Assembly (NCBI RefSeq): GCF_002954715.1
Contig: NZ_MSCP01000003.1
Coordinates: forward strand, 99,962-163,961
Source of the DNA: Aliivibrio sifiae
GTDB lineage: Bacteria; Pseudomonadota; Gammaproteobacteria; Enterobacterales; Vibrionaceae
Direction: 5' to 3'
DNA length: 64,000 bases
In this document: positions 1 through 8,722 of the stretch, in pieces
Layout of the letters: each line of letters begins with the position of its first letter
Position numbering within the stretch: position 1 is the stretch's first letter
Notes under the pieces: generated by a model
What the model was told of the DNA's origin: nothing
Seen by the model: only the letters and a program-made list of their open reading frames with translations
Databases searched by the model: none
Translations under genes and position numbers: made by a program

Positions 1-29
1 CACGATCGTGTTCCTTCCTAGTTATGATT

Positions 30-54
30 CGCCTTATCGAACAGTGATAAGGCG
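30..54. other. Hairpin upstream of the fusA end
   Basis: A 9-bp perfect inverted repeat (CGCCTTATC, 7-nt loop, GATAAGGCG) lies past the fusA stop codon. No T-run follows on either strand, so it is not a classical intrinsic terminator. In related bacteria a tuf gene follows fusA in the same operon, so an intercistronic processing or attenuation role is possible, but this is inference. Confidence 0.4.
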
Positions 55-75
55 CGCCAGAATTTGCTATTTTAT

Positions 76-95
76 GCGTCAATTGCTCTTGACGC
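76..95. other. Short hairpin directly after fusA
   Basis: The arms GCGTCAA and TTGACGC are separated by 6 nt and sit 17 nt beyond the fusA stop. There is no clear U-tract in the fusA reading direction. It is probably an intercistronic RNA hairpin. Confidence 0.35.
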
Positions 96-111
96 AAGGG
101 TATTGAGTATT

Positions 112-2208
112 TTATCCGCGTTCAGCGATGATTCTGTCGGCTACATTCTTCGAAACTTCGCCATATTCGGAGAATTCCATAGAATAAGATGCTCGACCTT
201 GTGTCGCAGAACGTAGAGATGTTGCATAACCAAACATTTCAGAAAGTGGAACTTGAGCACGGATTGTTTTCAATCCAGCAATGCCATCGTCCATACCTTC
301 AATCATGCCACGGCGACGATTTAAATCACCAACAACATCACCCATCCAGTCTTCTGGAGTGGTTACTTCAACTTTCATCATTGGTTCAAGAATAACAGGT
401 TGTGCTTCAAGCGCACCTTTCTTGAATGCCATTGAACCAGCGATCCTGAACGCCATTTCATTGGAGTCAACATCGTGGTATGAGCCATCAAACAGCGTAG
501 CTTTAACGTCGAGTACAGGATAGCCTGCTAACACGCCGTTATTCATTTGCTCTTCGATACCTTTTGCTACTGAGCTGATGTATTCACGAGGAACAGCACC
601 ACCTACGATTTCGTCAACAAACACGAAACCTTCATCAGGTTGTGATGGTTCGATTTTTAGCCATACGTGGCCGTATTGACCGCGACCACCAGATTGACGT
701 ACGAACTTACCTTCCACTTCCGCACTTCCACGGATAGTTTCACGATATGCTACTTGAGGCTTACCAACGTTACATTCAACACTGAATTCACGTTTCATAC
801 GATCAACGATAATATCTAAGTGTAGCTCACCCATGCCAGAAATCAGTGTTTGTCCTGATTCTTTGTCCGTTTCTACACGGAAAGATGGGTCTTCTGCCGC
901 TAGTTTACCTAGTGCGATACCCATTTTTTCTTGGTCAGCGAGTGTTCTTGGTTCAACTGCGATTTGAATAACCGGTTCTGGGAATTCCATACGCTCAAGA
1001 ATTACTTTTGCGTTTTGATCACACAGTGTGTCACCTGTCGTTACGTCTTTTAAACCAATCGCCGCAGCAATATCACCAGCACGTATCTCTTTCACTTCTT
1101 CACGCTTATTAGCATGAAGCTGAACAATACGGCCAAAACGTTCACGCTTTTGTTTTACTGAGTTATAAACACCGTCACCAGTATTAACAACACCAGAATA
1201 AACACGCATGAAAGTCAACGTACCTACGAATGGGTCAGTTGCAATTTTGAATGCTAACGCTGCAAATGGTTCGTTGTCGTCTGCATGACGCTCAACTTCA
1301 TTGTCGTTTTCATCGATGCCTTTAATTGCAGGAACATCAACTGGTGCAGGTAAAAATTCAATAACAGCATCAAGAACCGCTTGAACGCCTTTGTTTTTGA
1401 ATGCAGAACCACAAGTTGCTAATACAATCTCGTTATTTAATGTACGAGTACGTAATGCGCCTTTAATCTCTTCTTCTGACAGCTCTTCACCTTCAAGGTA
1501 TTTGTCCATCAGTTCTTCAGAGGCTTCAGCAGCTTCTTCAACTAGGTTTTGACGCCATTCATCTGCAAGTTCTTGCATATCAGCAGGAATGTCTTCATAA
1601 GTGAAGGTCATGCCTTGGTCGGCTTCATTCCAGTTGATTGTTTTCATCTTGATAAGGTCAACAACACCTCTGAAATCTTCTTCTGCACCAATATTTAGTT
1701 GGATAGGAACAGGATTAGCACCAAGACGATTTTTAATTTGGCCTACAACACGTAAGAAATCAGCTCCAGCACGGTCCATCTTATTTACGAATACAATACG
1801 AGGAACTCCGTATTTATTCGCTTGGCGCCATACTGTTTCAGATTGAGGTTCTACACCCGATGAGCCACAGAACACAACAACCGCACCATCAAGTACACGC
1901 AAAGAACGTTCTACTTCGATTGTGAAGTCAACGTGTCCAGGAGTATCGATGATATTAATACGGTGATCGTCAAATTGGGCATCCATACCACGCCAGAAAG
2001 TCGTAGTTGCCGCAGAGGTAATAGTGATACCACGCTCTTGCTCTTGCTCCATCCAGTCCATGGTAGCAGCACCATCGTGAACTTCGCCGATTTTATGAGA
2101 AAGGCCAGTATAGAATAGAATACGCTCAGTAGTAGTAGTTTTACCTGCATCTACGTGAGCACAGATACCGATATTACGGTAGCGCTCAATAGGTGTATTT
2201 CGAGCCAC
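112..2208 (-). CDS. fusA: Elongation factor G
   Basis: EF-G is the ribosomal translocase GTPase of the cytoplasm; it also acts with RRF in ribosome recycling. The 698-residue protein is full length for the bacterial family. The N-terminal G domain shows the P-loop [13 protein letters not shown] (about residues 17-29), the switch II DTPGH motif, and the guanine-specificity motif NKMD. Domain IV contains the conserved [11 protein letters not shown] segment, and the C-terminus ends in the usual helical region. The gene is third in a minus-strand rpsL-rpsG-fusA str operon, 134 nt after rpsG. The start ATG is preceded by an AGAGGATA-type Shine-Dalgarno. Nothing is truncated. This is the main-type EF-G rather than the fusA2 paralogue, judged by length and by the ribosomal-protein neighbours. 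Confidence 0.98.
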   Translation of the reverse strand: MARNTPIERYRNIGICAHVDAGKTTTTERILFYTGLSHKIGEVHDGAATMDWMEQEQERGITITSAATTTFWRGMDAQFDDHRINIIDTPGHVDFTIEVERSLRVLDGAVVVFCGSSGVEPQSETVWRQANKYGVPRIVFVNKMDRAGADFLRVVGQIKNRLGANPVPIQLNIGAEEDFRGVVDLIKMKTINWNEADQGMTFTYEDIPADMQELADEWRQNLVEEAAEASEELMDKYLEGEELSEEEIKGALRTRTLNNEIVLATCGSAFKNKGVQAVLDAVIEFLPAPVDVPAIKGIDENDNEVERHADDNEPFAALAFKIATDPFVGTLTFMRVYSGVVNTGDGVYNSVKQKRERFGRIVQLHANKREEVKEIRAGDIAAAIGLKDVTTGDTLCDQNAKVILERMEFPEPVIQIAVEPRTLADQEKMGIALGKLAAEDPSFRVETDKESGQTLISGMGELHLDIIVDRMKREFSVECNVGKPQVAYRETIRGSAEVEGKFVRQSGGRGQYGHVWLKIEPSQPDEGFVFVDEIVGGAVPREYISSVAKGIEEQMNNGVLAGYPVLDVKATLFDGSYHDVDSNEMAFRIAGSMAFKKGALEAQPVILEPMMKVEVTTPEDWMGDVVGDLNRRRGMIEGMDDGIAGLKTIRAQVPLSEMFGYATSLRSATQGRASYSMEFSEYGEVSKNVADRIIAERG

Positions 2209-2310
2209 GGTTGTATCCTCTTATCTTAGGGATTATTGCTATTTCCCAACGCAAATGCATTGAAATAGCGATAATGGCTAAGTGTTTTACTAAATGGGAA
2301 AGAAAGAAGT

Positions 2311-2337
2311 AAGGTGCAGCAAGGACTGCTGCACCTT
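2311..2337 (-). promoter_or_regulatory. Perfect 11-bp hairpin between rpsG and fusA
   Basis: AAGGTGCAGCA pairs perfectly with TGCTGCACCTT around a 5-nt loop, in the 134-nt gap between rpsG and fusA. The U-tract on the minus strand is poor (ACTTCTTTC), so full termination is unlikely. It could be a partial terminator, an RNase processing site or a stabiliser that tunes fusA relative to the ribosomal proteins; that role is inferred. Confidence 0.5.
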
Positions 2338-2342
2338 CGGTA

Positions 2343-2813
2343 TTACCAGCGGTAATGAGCGAATGCTTTGTTAGCATCAGCCATACGGTGAACGTCTTCA
2401 CGTTTCTTAACCGCAGTACCTTTGTTCTCAGACGCGTCTAACATTTCGTTAGCAAGACGTTGAGCCATAGATTTTTCACCACGCTTACGCGCAGCTTCAA
2501 CCATCCAACGCATAGCAAGTGCGTTACGGCGAACCGGACGTACTTCTACAGGAACTTGGTAAGTTGAACCACCCACACGGCGAGATTTAACTTCCACCGA
2601 TGGACGAACATTTTCAAGAGCTTCTTCGAATACAGCTAAGTGATCTTTACCAGATTTCTCAGCCATTAATTCTAGTGCACCGTAAACGATTTTTTCAGCA
2701 GTTGATTTCTTACCGTCAACCATTACGATGTTTACAAATTTTGCCAACAGCTCAGATTTGAACTTAGGATCTGGAAGGATCTTACGTTGGCCTATTACGC
2801 GACGACGTGGCAT
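2343..2813 (-). CDS. rpsG: 30S ribosomal protein S7
   Basis: S7 is a primary binder of the 3' major domain of 16S rRNA and nucleates assembly of the small-subunit head. The 156-residue length matches the family. The start [16 protein letters not shown] and the central [13 protein letters not shown] motif are diagnostic. It lies 94 nt downstream of rpsL in the same minus-strand operon. In Escherichia coli, S7 represses translation of this operon through the rpsL-rpsG intercistronic region. The spacing here would allow the same control, but I did not verify the RNA fold. Confidence 0.98.
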   Translation of the reverse strand: MPRRRVIGQRKILPDPKFKSELLAKFVNIVMVDGKKSTAEKIVYGALELMAEKSGKDHLAVFEEALENVRPSVEVKSRRVGGSTYQVPVEVRPVRRNALAMRWMVEAARKRGEKSMAQRLANEMLDASENKGTAVKKREDVHRMADANKAFAHYRW

Positions 2814-2907
2814 GGAATATCTCCGTTGTTGTCTTCAGGTTATCCAAAACTTTTCAGTTTCTTCAAATTACAAATATTTAGTGTTTGGCCTTACTTAACG
2901 GATTCCA

Positions 2908-3297
<390 letters not shown>

Positions 3298-3330
3298 TTA
3301 GAGGTTCGAAAACTTTTGAAAAATCTATAT

Positions 3331-3346
3331 CCCTATGGAAATAGGG
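3331..3346 (-). promoter_or_regulatory. Leader hairpin of the str operon
   Basis: CCCTAT, a 4-nt GGAA spacer and ATAGGG form a small stem immediately downstream of the predicted transcription start of rpsL. It would lie at the extreme 5' end of the mRNA, where such stems often protect against decay. The function is inferred. Confidence 0.4.
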
Positions 3347-3353
3347 ACGCGAA

Positions 3354-3382
3354 ATTCTAAGGCTGAACGTGATATGTGTCAA
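3354..3382 (-). promoter_or_regulatory. Sigma-70 promoter of rpsL-rpsG-fusA
   Basis: Read on the minus strand there is a perfect -35 TTGACA (3377-3382), a 17-nt spacer and a -10 TAGAAT (3354-3359). It lies about 70 nt upstream of the rpsL start codon, in the gap between rpsL and tusB. This is a near-consensus promoter, as expected for a ribosomal-protein operon. Confidence 0.8.
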
Positions 3383-3447
3383 GAAATATACAGCACTATT
3401 AATAAACAATTTAAAAATAATTTATGTTTCTCGAACATAACACATGA

Positions 3448-3735
3448 TTACCAAGTCATTATAGGTGAATGATCTTGGGTTAACGATACAAAGAAGTCAT
3501 AATTAACCAGTTGAATTTTATCATCAATTAATGATTTAACCCCTCTAGCCTCTACATCTTCTTGCAATAAATAGCATTGTTTAAACGAAAGGATCAATGC
3601 ATGATCTTTATGATCCAATATTCCCGCATAAACACTCTCTTGCGTTAATAAAAGCACATCATGTGTGGTATTTATTGGTAACTCATTACAATAGAGCGCT
3701 TGGATGTTCTCTTTTTTCGTTAAAATATGCAGCAT
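3448..3735 (-). CDS. tusB: TusB, sulfurtransferase complex subunit
   Basis: TusB is one subunit of the TusBCD heterohexamer that relays persulfide sulfur from TusA to TusE and MnmA for 2-thiolation of tRNA wobble uridine (mnm5s2U34). The protein has 95 residues and begins MLHILTKK, as in the family. It is the last of three adjacent minus-strand genes, 3 nt after tusC, which is the order known from enterobacteria (yheNML). It has no catalytic cysteine role of its own. Identification rests on position plus N-terminus. Confidence 0.9.
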   Translation of the reverse strand: MLHILTKKENIQALYCNELPINTTHDVLLLTQESVYAGILDHKDHALILSFKQCYLLQEDVEARGVKSLIDDKIQLVNYDFFVSLTQDHSPIMTW

Positions 3736-3738
3736 AAT

Positions 3739-4095
3739 TTAAAACACCATCACTTGAGCACATCGTGATAATTTCTCATTAATCTCTTGATTTGTTATAA
3801 CATCTGCATCAATCAATAAGTTATTGTCTTTCAAACCTCGATTCTGTAATGCAGTTTGACATACATATGTCTCTTCAAGATCATATAACGACAACATTTT
3901 AAATCCAGCAACATAATCACGTGACAATACAAGTTCTGGTTGCTGATTTTCTAATAATTGGAATACCCCATCCCCAATAAAGAAAATTTGAATATCTTCA
4001 CTGTATGCAGAAGCCGCAAGAATAGCATCTAGCCCTTCCCTGCCCTTCGTCGTTGAGTGCGGTGAACTTTGAAATACAAATCCAATACGATTCAT
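3739..4095 (-). CDS. tusC: TusC, sulfurtransferase complex subunit
   Basis: This is the middle subunit of TusBCD in the cytoplasmic sulfur relay for tRNA 2-thiouridine. It has 118 residues of the DsrE/DsrF-like fold. The opening IGFVFQSSPHSTTKGREGLD and the FFIGDGVFQLL segment are typical of TusC. It sits between tusD (29 nt upstream) and tusB (3 nt downstream) on the minus strand, so the three are co-transcribed. Confidence 0.93.
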   Translation of the reverse strand: MNRIGFVFQSSPHSTTKGREGLDAILAASAYSEDIQIFFIGDGVFQLLENQQPELVLSRDYVAGFKMLSLYDLEETYVCQTALQNRGLKDNNLLIDADVITNQEINEKLSRCAQVMVF

Positions 4096-4124
4096 GACTT
4101 GCCTATTATACTAATACTCAAAAA

Positions 4125-4517
4125 TTAAAATTGAATCACACGATCAAACTTCAGCAATGCCGTAGCTAGACCACCTAAACCAGCCTGTTGAAAGCCTTGC
4201 GCTAGGTTATGCTGTTCTATCTTATGTTGTTCAGCTTCTTCTTGACCGATGACGCCACGGCGTAATGCAGCCGCAACACAAGTCTCTAATTCTACATTGT
4301 GTTCTTGTGCCAATGCTTGCCAAGCTTTAGTAAGATCAAACTCATCGTTAGCAGGTAAAATTAATGATGAGGCATTAAGCACCCCATCTTGATAAAAGAA
4401 GACTTTTTCTAACTGGTGACCTTGCTTAACAAGCGATTGTGCAAACTGAAAAGCTTGTCTAGACGCTTGAGTTCCATAAGCAGGTCCATTAACAACAAGT
4501 CCATAGCGCAAACTCAC
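4125..4517 (-). CDS. tusD: TusD, sulfur-carrying subunit
   Basis: TusD is the DsrE-family subunit that carries the persulfide in the TusBCD complex. The 130-residue sequence starts [17 protein letters not shown]. It keeps the motif [13 protein letters not shown], where Cys80 matches the catalytic cysteine of the family (Cys78 in E. coli). Its start overlaps the end of the upstream yheO-like gene by 4 nt, which suggests translational coupling with that regulator. Confidence 0.95.
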   Translation of the reverse strand: MSLRYGLVVNGPAYGTQASRQAFQFAQSLVKQGHQLEKVFFYQDGVLNASSLILPANDEFDLTKAWQALAQEHNVELETCVAAALRRGVIGQEEAEQHKIEQHNLAQGFQQAGLGGLATALLKFDRVIQF

Positions 4518-5239
4518 TTTTCACCATCCTCAGTTTTTCTCTGACGAATATAAAGGTACACAGTATGTTTAGAAATATTCAATTGATCCGCAACACGATT
4601 AATAGCATCTTTAATGTCAAAAATACCCTTATCGTATAAATCCATTACAATTTGCTTATTTTTAGCATTATTGCCGACTTCTTTATCTGCATTAATTTCA
4701 TCAATAGTACGTTTAACGGTTTGATCTACTAGTTCATCAACATCACTAGCAAAATTAACACTTGAAGCCGCTTCATTTGCTTCTTCACTTGGCATAAAAG
4801 AATGTAAGACTTGAGAGAAAGGCGCATCTAAATTGATATTAATACATAACAAACCAATTATACGTTCATCACCATTGCGAATAGCTACTGTGATCGATTT
4901 CATCAGCACTCCACCTTTAGCTCGAGTGAAGTATGAACGTGAAAAATTACGTTTCGAACGCTGAATATCTTTCAGCATTTGCAAAGCCAAATCGGTAATA
5001 GGAGAACCCACTTTTCGGCCTGTATTCTCACCATTAGCAATTCTAATCGCTGATTTATTGATATCTTCTAATGAGTGCAGAACAATTTCACAATAGCTAC
5101 CAATTAAACTAGCGATACCATCAACAACGGCTTCATACGAGCGTAAAATATGATGATCAAACTCTGTAAATGGTACTACCTCAGATAAACTTTCTTCTGC
5201 GATATTCTCAATATTCATATACACCAACTTAATATCCAT
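4514..5239 (-). CDS. YheO-family PAS-like/HTH transcriptional regulator
   Basis: The protein is 241 residues with a YheO-like PAS domain (roughly residues 30-140, with [20 protein letters not shown] and the [20 protein letters not shown] segment). A C-terminal helix-turn-helix follows (about residues 195-235, [20 protein letters not shown], then [12 protein letters not shown]). It is conserved upstream of tusDCB in enterobacteria and vibrios, and its stop overlaps the tusD start. The ligand and targets are unknown to me. A second in-frame ATG 21 nt downstream ([10 protein letters not shown]) has an equally plausible ribosome binding site, so the true start is uncertain. Confidence 0.9.
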   Translation of the reverse strand: MDIKLVYMNIENIAEESLSEVVPFTEFDHHILRSYEAVVDGIASLIGSYCEIVLHSLEDINKSAIRIANGENTGRKVGSPITDLALQMLKDIQRSKRNFSRSYFTRAKGGVLMKSITVAIRNGDERIIGLLCININLDAPFSQVLHSFMPSEEANEAASSVNFASDVDELVDQTVKRTIDEINADKEVGNNAKNKQIVMDLYDKGIFDIKDAINRVADQLNISKHTVYLYIRQRKTEDGEK

Positions 5240-5311
5240 TTATCCAACGAGCAAAAAAGCCAGTTGCTTAAAATAATTCCATCAAGTTTATCAGAATATT
5301 TGCATGAAAAT

Positions 5312-5335
5312 AAAAAACCCCAGCCAGTGCTGGGG
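5312..5335 (-). terminator. Intrinsic terminator of fkpA
   Basis: CCCCAGC, a 4-nt loop and GCTGGGG, followed on the minus strand by six T, lie 46 nt beyond the fkpA stop. This is a strong Rho-independent terminator. Confidence 0.9.
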
Positions 5336-5381
5336 TTAATTCAGTGATCTAAAACAAAGTTTAGATTATTTATTGCTAAGA

Positions 5382-6176
5382 TTATTTTGCAGGTTTTGCT
5401 GCATCTTTAATTTCTAGCAATTCAACATCGAATACTAATGTTGAGTTTGCAGGGATCGCTTGGTTACCTTGAGCGCCATAACCTAACTCAGCAGGGATAA
5501 CAAACTTATACTTAGAACCAACATTCATAAGTTGAACACCTTCTGTCCAACCAGGAATTACTGCATTTAGAGGGAAAGTAGCTGGTTGGTTACGATCATA
5601 AGAGCTATCAAACTTAGTGCCATCGATTAGCGTACCTGAGTAATGAACAACTACAGTATCTGTCGCTTTTGGTTTAGGGCCTTCAGCTGGAGTAATTACT
5701 TGGTATAGAAGACCTGATTCAGTTTTCATTACACCGTCTTGTTTTTCAAACTCTGCACGGTAATCAGCACCGGCTTTAATGTTTGCTTCAGATTCAGCAG
5801 CGGCTTTCTTCTGTGCGATTTCAGCAACACGTTGATCTAGCGCTTGTAGAGCACCTTGAATTTCTTCATCGGTTAGACGTTCTTTGCCGTTGAATACGTC
5901 AGTAACACCTGCAAGTACATCTGCTTTTTTAAGGTCTAAACCAAGTTCTGTTTGTTTCTCTAAATTAGAGTTTAGGTATTTAGCTAGTGATGCACCAATT
6001 GCATAACCTGCTTTTTCATCTTCAGATGCAAATGTTGATGCCGTTGCACCTTCTGCTGGTGCTTCAATTTTTGCAGGTAACGTAGTTGCTTCTGTTTTTG
6101 GTGCTTCTTCTTTCTGACAACCAACAACGAATGCAACAGTTGCAGCAAGTAGCGATACTTTAAAGATAGATTTCAT
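5382..6176 (-). CDS. fkpA: FKBP-type peptidyl-prolyl isomerase FkpA
   Basis: FkpA is an envelope foldase and chaperone that isomerises Xaa-Pro bonds. The 264-residue protein has a signal peptide (MKSIFKVSLLAATVAFVVGC) and an N-terminal dimerisation domain (about 50-150, with SDEDEKAGYAIGASLAKYLN-like helices). The FKBP domain occupies about 155-258 (VHYSGTLIDGTKFDSSYDR, VIPGWTEGVQLM, ELGYGAQG). Unlike E. coli FkpA, the signal peptide ends in VVGC, a lipobox-like site with Cys20, so the vibrio protein may be a lipoprotein. The start codon has a GGAG Shine-Dalgarno. It diverges from the WD40 gene, is monocistronic, and has its own terminator. Confidence 0.94.
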   Translation of the reverse strand: MKSIFKVSLLAATVAFVVGCQKEEAPKTEATTLPAKIEAPAEGATASTFASEDEKAGYAIGASLAKYLNSNLEKQTELGLDLKKADVLAGVTDVFNGKERLTDEEIQGALQALDQRVAEIAQKKAAAESEANIKAGADYRAEFEKQDGVMKTESGLLYQVITPAEGPKPKATDTVVVHYSGTLIDGTKFDSSYDRNQPATFPLNAVIPGWTEGVQLMNVGSKYKFVIPAELGYGAQGNQAIPANSTLVFDVELLEIKDAAKPAK

Positions 6177-6304
6177 TTCAAAACTCCGATTATTTGAGGT
6201 CTTGCCTCAATTTTTTATTCAATTTTTTAGATAAAGATGCGAAATAACATTCATCACAATATACTAGTACTTATAGACACATTACAAACGAGTAGTTCAA
6301 TTTG

Positions 6305-7318
6305 ATGCGCGTTATCTCTCAATACACTGCAATTTTTGTCATTACGTTGACATTAGTGGGTTGTTTCTTTAACAATTCTGACGTTCAACGATGGGAAATG
6401 GCAACACAAGGCACAACCAGTTTTGCTTTAAGCCGCGATGCTCGCTTTGGGCTTTTCTTCGTCAAAGAAGGATCAAATGCTGCAAATACTGACAGCGAAA
6501 TAAAAAGCGGACTGCATTTTTGGGATCTCGTCGATAATAAAGAGTTAACCTATTTTGGTGCTCAAGATCAGCATGATTCGACCGTTTCTCATATAACCAT
6601 TTCTGATAACTCGCGCTTTGCCATTACAGCAACTCAAACTAATTTTGCCGTCTGGGATTTAGGCATGGGAGTCTCCGAGGGGTTATGGTCTATTTCTGAT
6701 GGTATTATTCGTGATGTCGACATATCGAGTAATGGCCAACAAATATTGCTTGGCTTATCTAACGGTAAAGCCATTTATATTGATTTAGCAACAGGACGCA
6801 GACTTGAATTTCTCGCTCATCAAGAAAAAGTAAACTCAGTCGCTTTATCAGCTAATGGAAAATTTGCTCTCTCAGGTGGTAACGATCACTTTGCATATTT
6901 TTGGGATACTCAAACAGGTCAAATTCTACGTACATTCGAGCATGAAAAACGCGTTAGTCAAATCGCTCTACAACGAGACGGAAAATACGCACTCACAGCT
7001 GATGGTGGTAATGAAGCCTTTATTTGGGATTTAAAAACTGGGGATAAAATTACAGAACTCAGTACCTTTGCTCGCCAACAAGTTTTTTCTAGTGCTCGTT
7101 TTAGCGATGATGGAAAGTATCTAATCACAGGCTCACCCGCTGGCAGCATCATGTTATGGGATACTCTCTCAGGTAAGAAACAAGAACAATGGCGCGCCGA
7201 GCCATTAAAAGATGCACGCCCACCAACAGCGGTAGTGTATGATGTCGCCATTGATAAAAAACAAAGAGTCATTTCTGCCACCTCAGCCGGAATCGCTCAA
7301 GCTTGGTTGATAAGATAA
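6305..7318 (+). CDS. WD40-repeat lipoprotein, function unknown
   Basis: The N-terminus MRVISQYTAIFVITLTLVGC is a lipoprotein signal peptide with lipobox LVGC. The rest is a beta-propeller built of WD40-like units ending in FWD, FAVWDL, YFWDT, FIWDL and MLWDT, with spaced D-G-K-Y/F-A turns; about six or seven blades fit 337 residues. The ATG at 6305 was preferred over the adjacent TTG at 6302. The stop codon TAA overlaps the slyX ATG by one base, so the two are translationally coupled. WD40 propellers are protein-interaction scaffolds; which partner it holds at the envelope is unknown. It diverges from fkpA, another envelope gene. Confidence 0.88.
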   Translation: MRVISQYTAIFVITLTLVGCFFNNSDVQRWEMATQGTTSFALSRDARFGLFFVKEGSNAANTDSEIKSGLHFWDLVDNKELTYFGAQDQHDSTVSHITISDNSRFAITATQTNFAVWDLGMGVSEGLWSISDGIIRDVDISSNGQQILLGLSNGKAIYIDLATGRRLEFLAHQEKVNSVALSANGKFALSGGNDHFAYFWDTQTGQILRTFEHEKRVSQIALQRDGKYALTADGGNEAFIWDLKTGDKITELSTFARQQVFSSARFSDDGKYLITGSPAGSIMLWDTLSGKKQEQWRAEPLKDARPPTAVVYDVAIDKKQRVISATSAGIAQAWLIR

Positions 7319-7542
7319 TGACAACAGATATTAAAAGATTAGAAGATAAGATCAGTGATTTGGAGTGTCAAATGGCGTTTCAAGAACAAACCGTTGAAGA
7401 GTTAAACGATGCGTTATCTCAGCAACAATTACTGATCACTAATATGCAAGTTCAGATGAAGTTCATGGTTGGTAAAATGAAAACGATGGATACATCAAGT
7501 ATGGCGGATGCCTCAGAAGAAACACCACCACCGCATTATTAA
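7318..7542 (+). CDS. slyX: SlyX family coiled-coil protein
   Basis: The 74-residue protein starts MTTDIKRLEDKISDLE and is a short heptad-repeat coiled coil over residues 4-55, ending with the typical PPHY-like tail (TPPPHY). The start ATG overlaps the stop of the upstream WD40 gene (TAATG); a longer TTG start inside that gene is unlikely. SlyX is conserved beside slyD in gamma-proteobacteria but has no firm function. Confidence 0.92.
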   Translation: MTTDIKRLEDKISDLECQMAFQEQTVEELNDALSQQQLLITNMQVQMKFMVGKMKTMDTSSMADASEETPPPHY

Positions 7543-7624
7543 GAGCAGGTTTCAGGAAGAAGAAGGACGCAATGCTCAAGACGGCTTCGCCTTGAGACGC
7601 TTCGTTTGAGAAAAGCATAAACAA

Positions 7625-7692
7625 AGTGATCGTTGTAATTACAGCGAGTAATACACTGTTCCCTCCCCTTAATAAGGGGGAGGAGCTAAAGT
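7625..7692. repeat. Dispersed repeat family A, copy A1
   Basis: The copy contains TGATCGTTGTAATTACAGCGA, a near-palindrome, then a CCCTCCCCTT/AAGGGGGAGG hairpin. The order matches the other copies at 17.5, 19.7, 25.0, 26.7 and 30.0 kb. It occupies most of the 291-nt gap between slyX and slyD; the rest holds the slyD terminator and a TTCAGGAAG-type remnant. No ORF is evident. Confidence 0.8.
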
Positions 7693-7735
7693 CAAAAGCT
7701 CCCCGCTGAATCCTACAACCCTCTTACTTAAACTC

Positions 7736-7769
7736 AAAAAAAAAGACCACAGGCTCAACACCTGTGATC
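7736..7769 (-). terminator. Intrinsic terminator of slyD
   Basis: GACCACAGG and CCTGTGATC form a stem with one wobble pair on the minus strand, followed by nine T. It lies 65 nt beyond the slyD stop. It may also catch slyX transcripts from the other side, although the U-tract in that direction is weaker. Confidence 0.85.
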
Positions 7770-7833
7770 TTCTTAATTCTTAAAGACGAAGTCCGCCCTT
7801 TAGCGTAGCGAGCTGAACCCTGTTCTTAAAAAA

Positions 7834-8424
7834 TTACTTAGAACAGTTACCGCTACCACAACATTCGTGATCTTCTTTGTGCTCGTGAGAATGGCCTTCG
7901 CCACCACAACAACCGCCTTCGTGATCATGGTCGTGTCCGTGATCGTGACCACAGCCACCTTCTTGGTGAATATGGCCGTGCGCCGCTTCTTCTTCAGTTG
8001 CTTCACGTAGTGCTACAACTTCAACTTCAAAGCCTAGTGTTTGGCCAGCAAGCATGTGGTTACCATCAACAACAACTTCGTCGCCGTCAACTTCAGTAAC
8101 TTCTACAGGGATTGGACCTTGATCTGTATCAGCAAGGAAACGCATACCAACTTCGATTTGCTCAACACCTTGGAATACGTTCGCAGGAACACGTTGAACC
8201 ATCTCATCCATGTGCTCGCCGTATGCTTCTTCAGGAGTAACAGTGATGCTGAATTTATCGCCTGCAACTTTACCTTCAAGTGCTTTTTCAAGACCAACGA
8301 TTAGGTTGTTGTGACCATGTAGGTAATCAAGAGGAGCTTCTACTGTTGATTGATCAACAACTACGCCTTCTTCAGTTTTTACTTGGTATGCAAGGCTTAC
8401 AACAACATTCTTTTCAATTTTCAT
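7834..8424 (-). CDS. slyD: SlyD peptidyl-prolyl isomerase / metallochaperone
   Basis: SlyD is a cytoplasmic FKBP-type prolyl isomerase with an inserted IF chaperone domain and a metal-binding tail that supplies nickel to hydrogenase maturation in enterobacteria. The 196-residue protein starts MKIEKNVVVSLAYQVKTEEG. The FKBP halves (LDYLHGHNNLIVGLEKALEG and YGEHM) flank the insert. The C-terminal 50 residues are a His/Cys-rich tail (GHDHGHDHDHEGG, ECCGSGNCSK), clearly metal-binding. The start at 8424 has a CCGGAG Shine-Dalgarno; an 8-residue longer start fits the family poorly. Confidence 0.95.
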   Translation of the reverse strand: MKIEKNVVVSLAYQVKTEEGVVVDQSTVEAPLDYLHGHNNLIVGLEKALEGKVAGDKFSITVTPEEAYGEHMDEMVQRVPANVFQGVEQIEVGMRFLADTDQGPIPVEVTEVDGDEVVVDGNHMLAGQTLGFEVEVVALREATEEEAAHGHIHQEGGCGHDHGHDHDHEGGCCGGEGHSHEHKEDHECCGSGNCSK

Positions 8425-8480
8425 TTTAACTCCGGATGCACTTGGCACTAGTGGATGGTATTCAGTGTTGCAACATAATA

Positions 8481-8675
8481 CTATTCAGGCTTAAAAACAC
8501 CAATAACATCATCTTGCGCATGTTTGGTTTTTTCTATCGATTTTGGTGTTTTACGGTCTGTATGACCACATTCCACACACTCGACATGTTCAATATTACT
8601 TTCTTCCCACCAACGTAGCGTATCTGTTGTGCTACATGATGGACAAATCGCACCCGCAATAAATCGTTTTTTCAC
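8481..8675 (-). CDS. yheV: YheV family putative zinc ribbon protein
   Basis: The 64-residue protein starts at GTG (VKKRFIAGAICPSC). It carries two zinc-knuckle pairs, CPSC and CVECGH, and the family ending DDVIGVFKPE. The start was set by similarity to E. coli YheV (which begins MAIRKRFIAGA) and by an AAGGAT Shine-Dalgarno upstream. Longer in-frame starts would add a non-conserved leader reaching into kefB. It is conserved between slyD and kefB; its function is unknown. Confidence 0.88.
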   Translation of the reverse strand: MKKRFIAGAICPSCSTTDTLRWWEESNIEHVECVECGHTDRKTPKSIEKTKHAQDDVIGVFKPE

Positions 8676-8722
8676 GGCTAATATCCTTGTGCTAGCTATA
8701 CCTTTCAAAGTCAGTATAGAAA

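Noticed and set aside
7861-7980. Low-complexity GTGGTC-type sequence resembling a tandem repeat.
   Set aside because: It codes for the normal His/Cys-rich metal-binding tail of SlyD.
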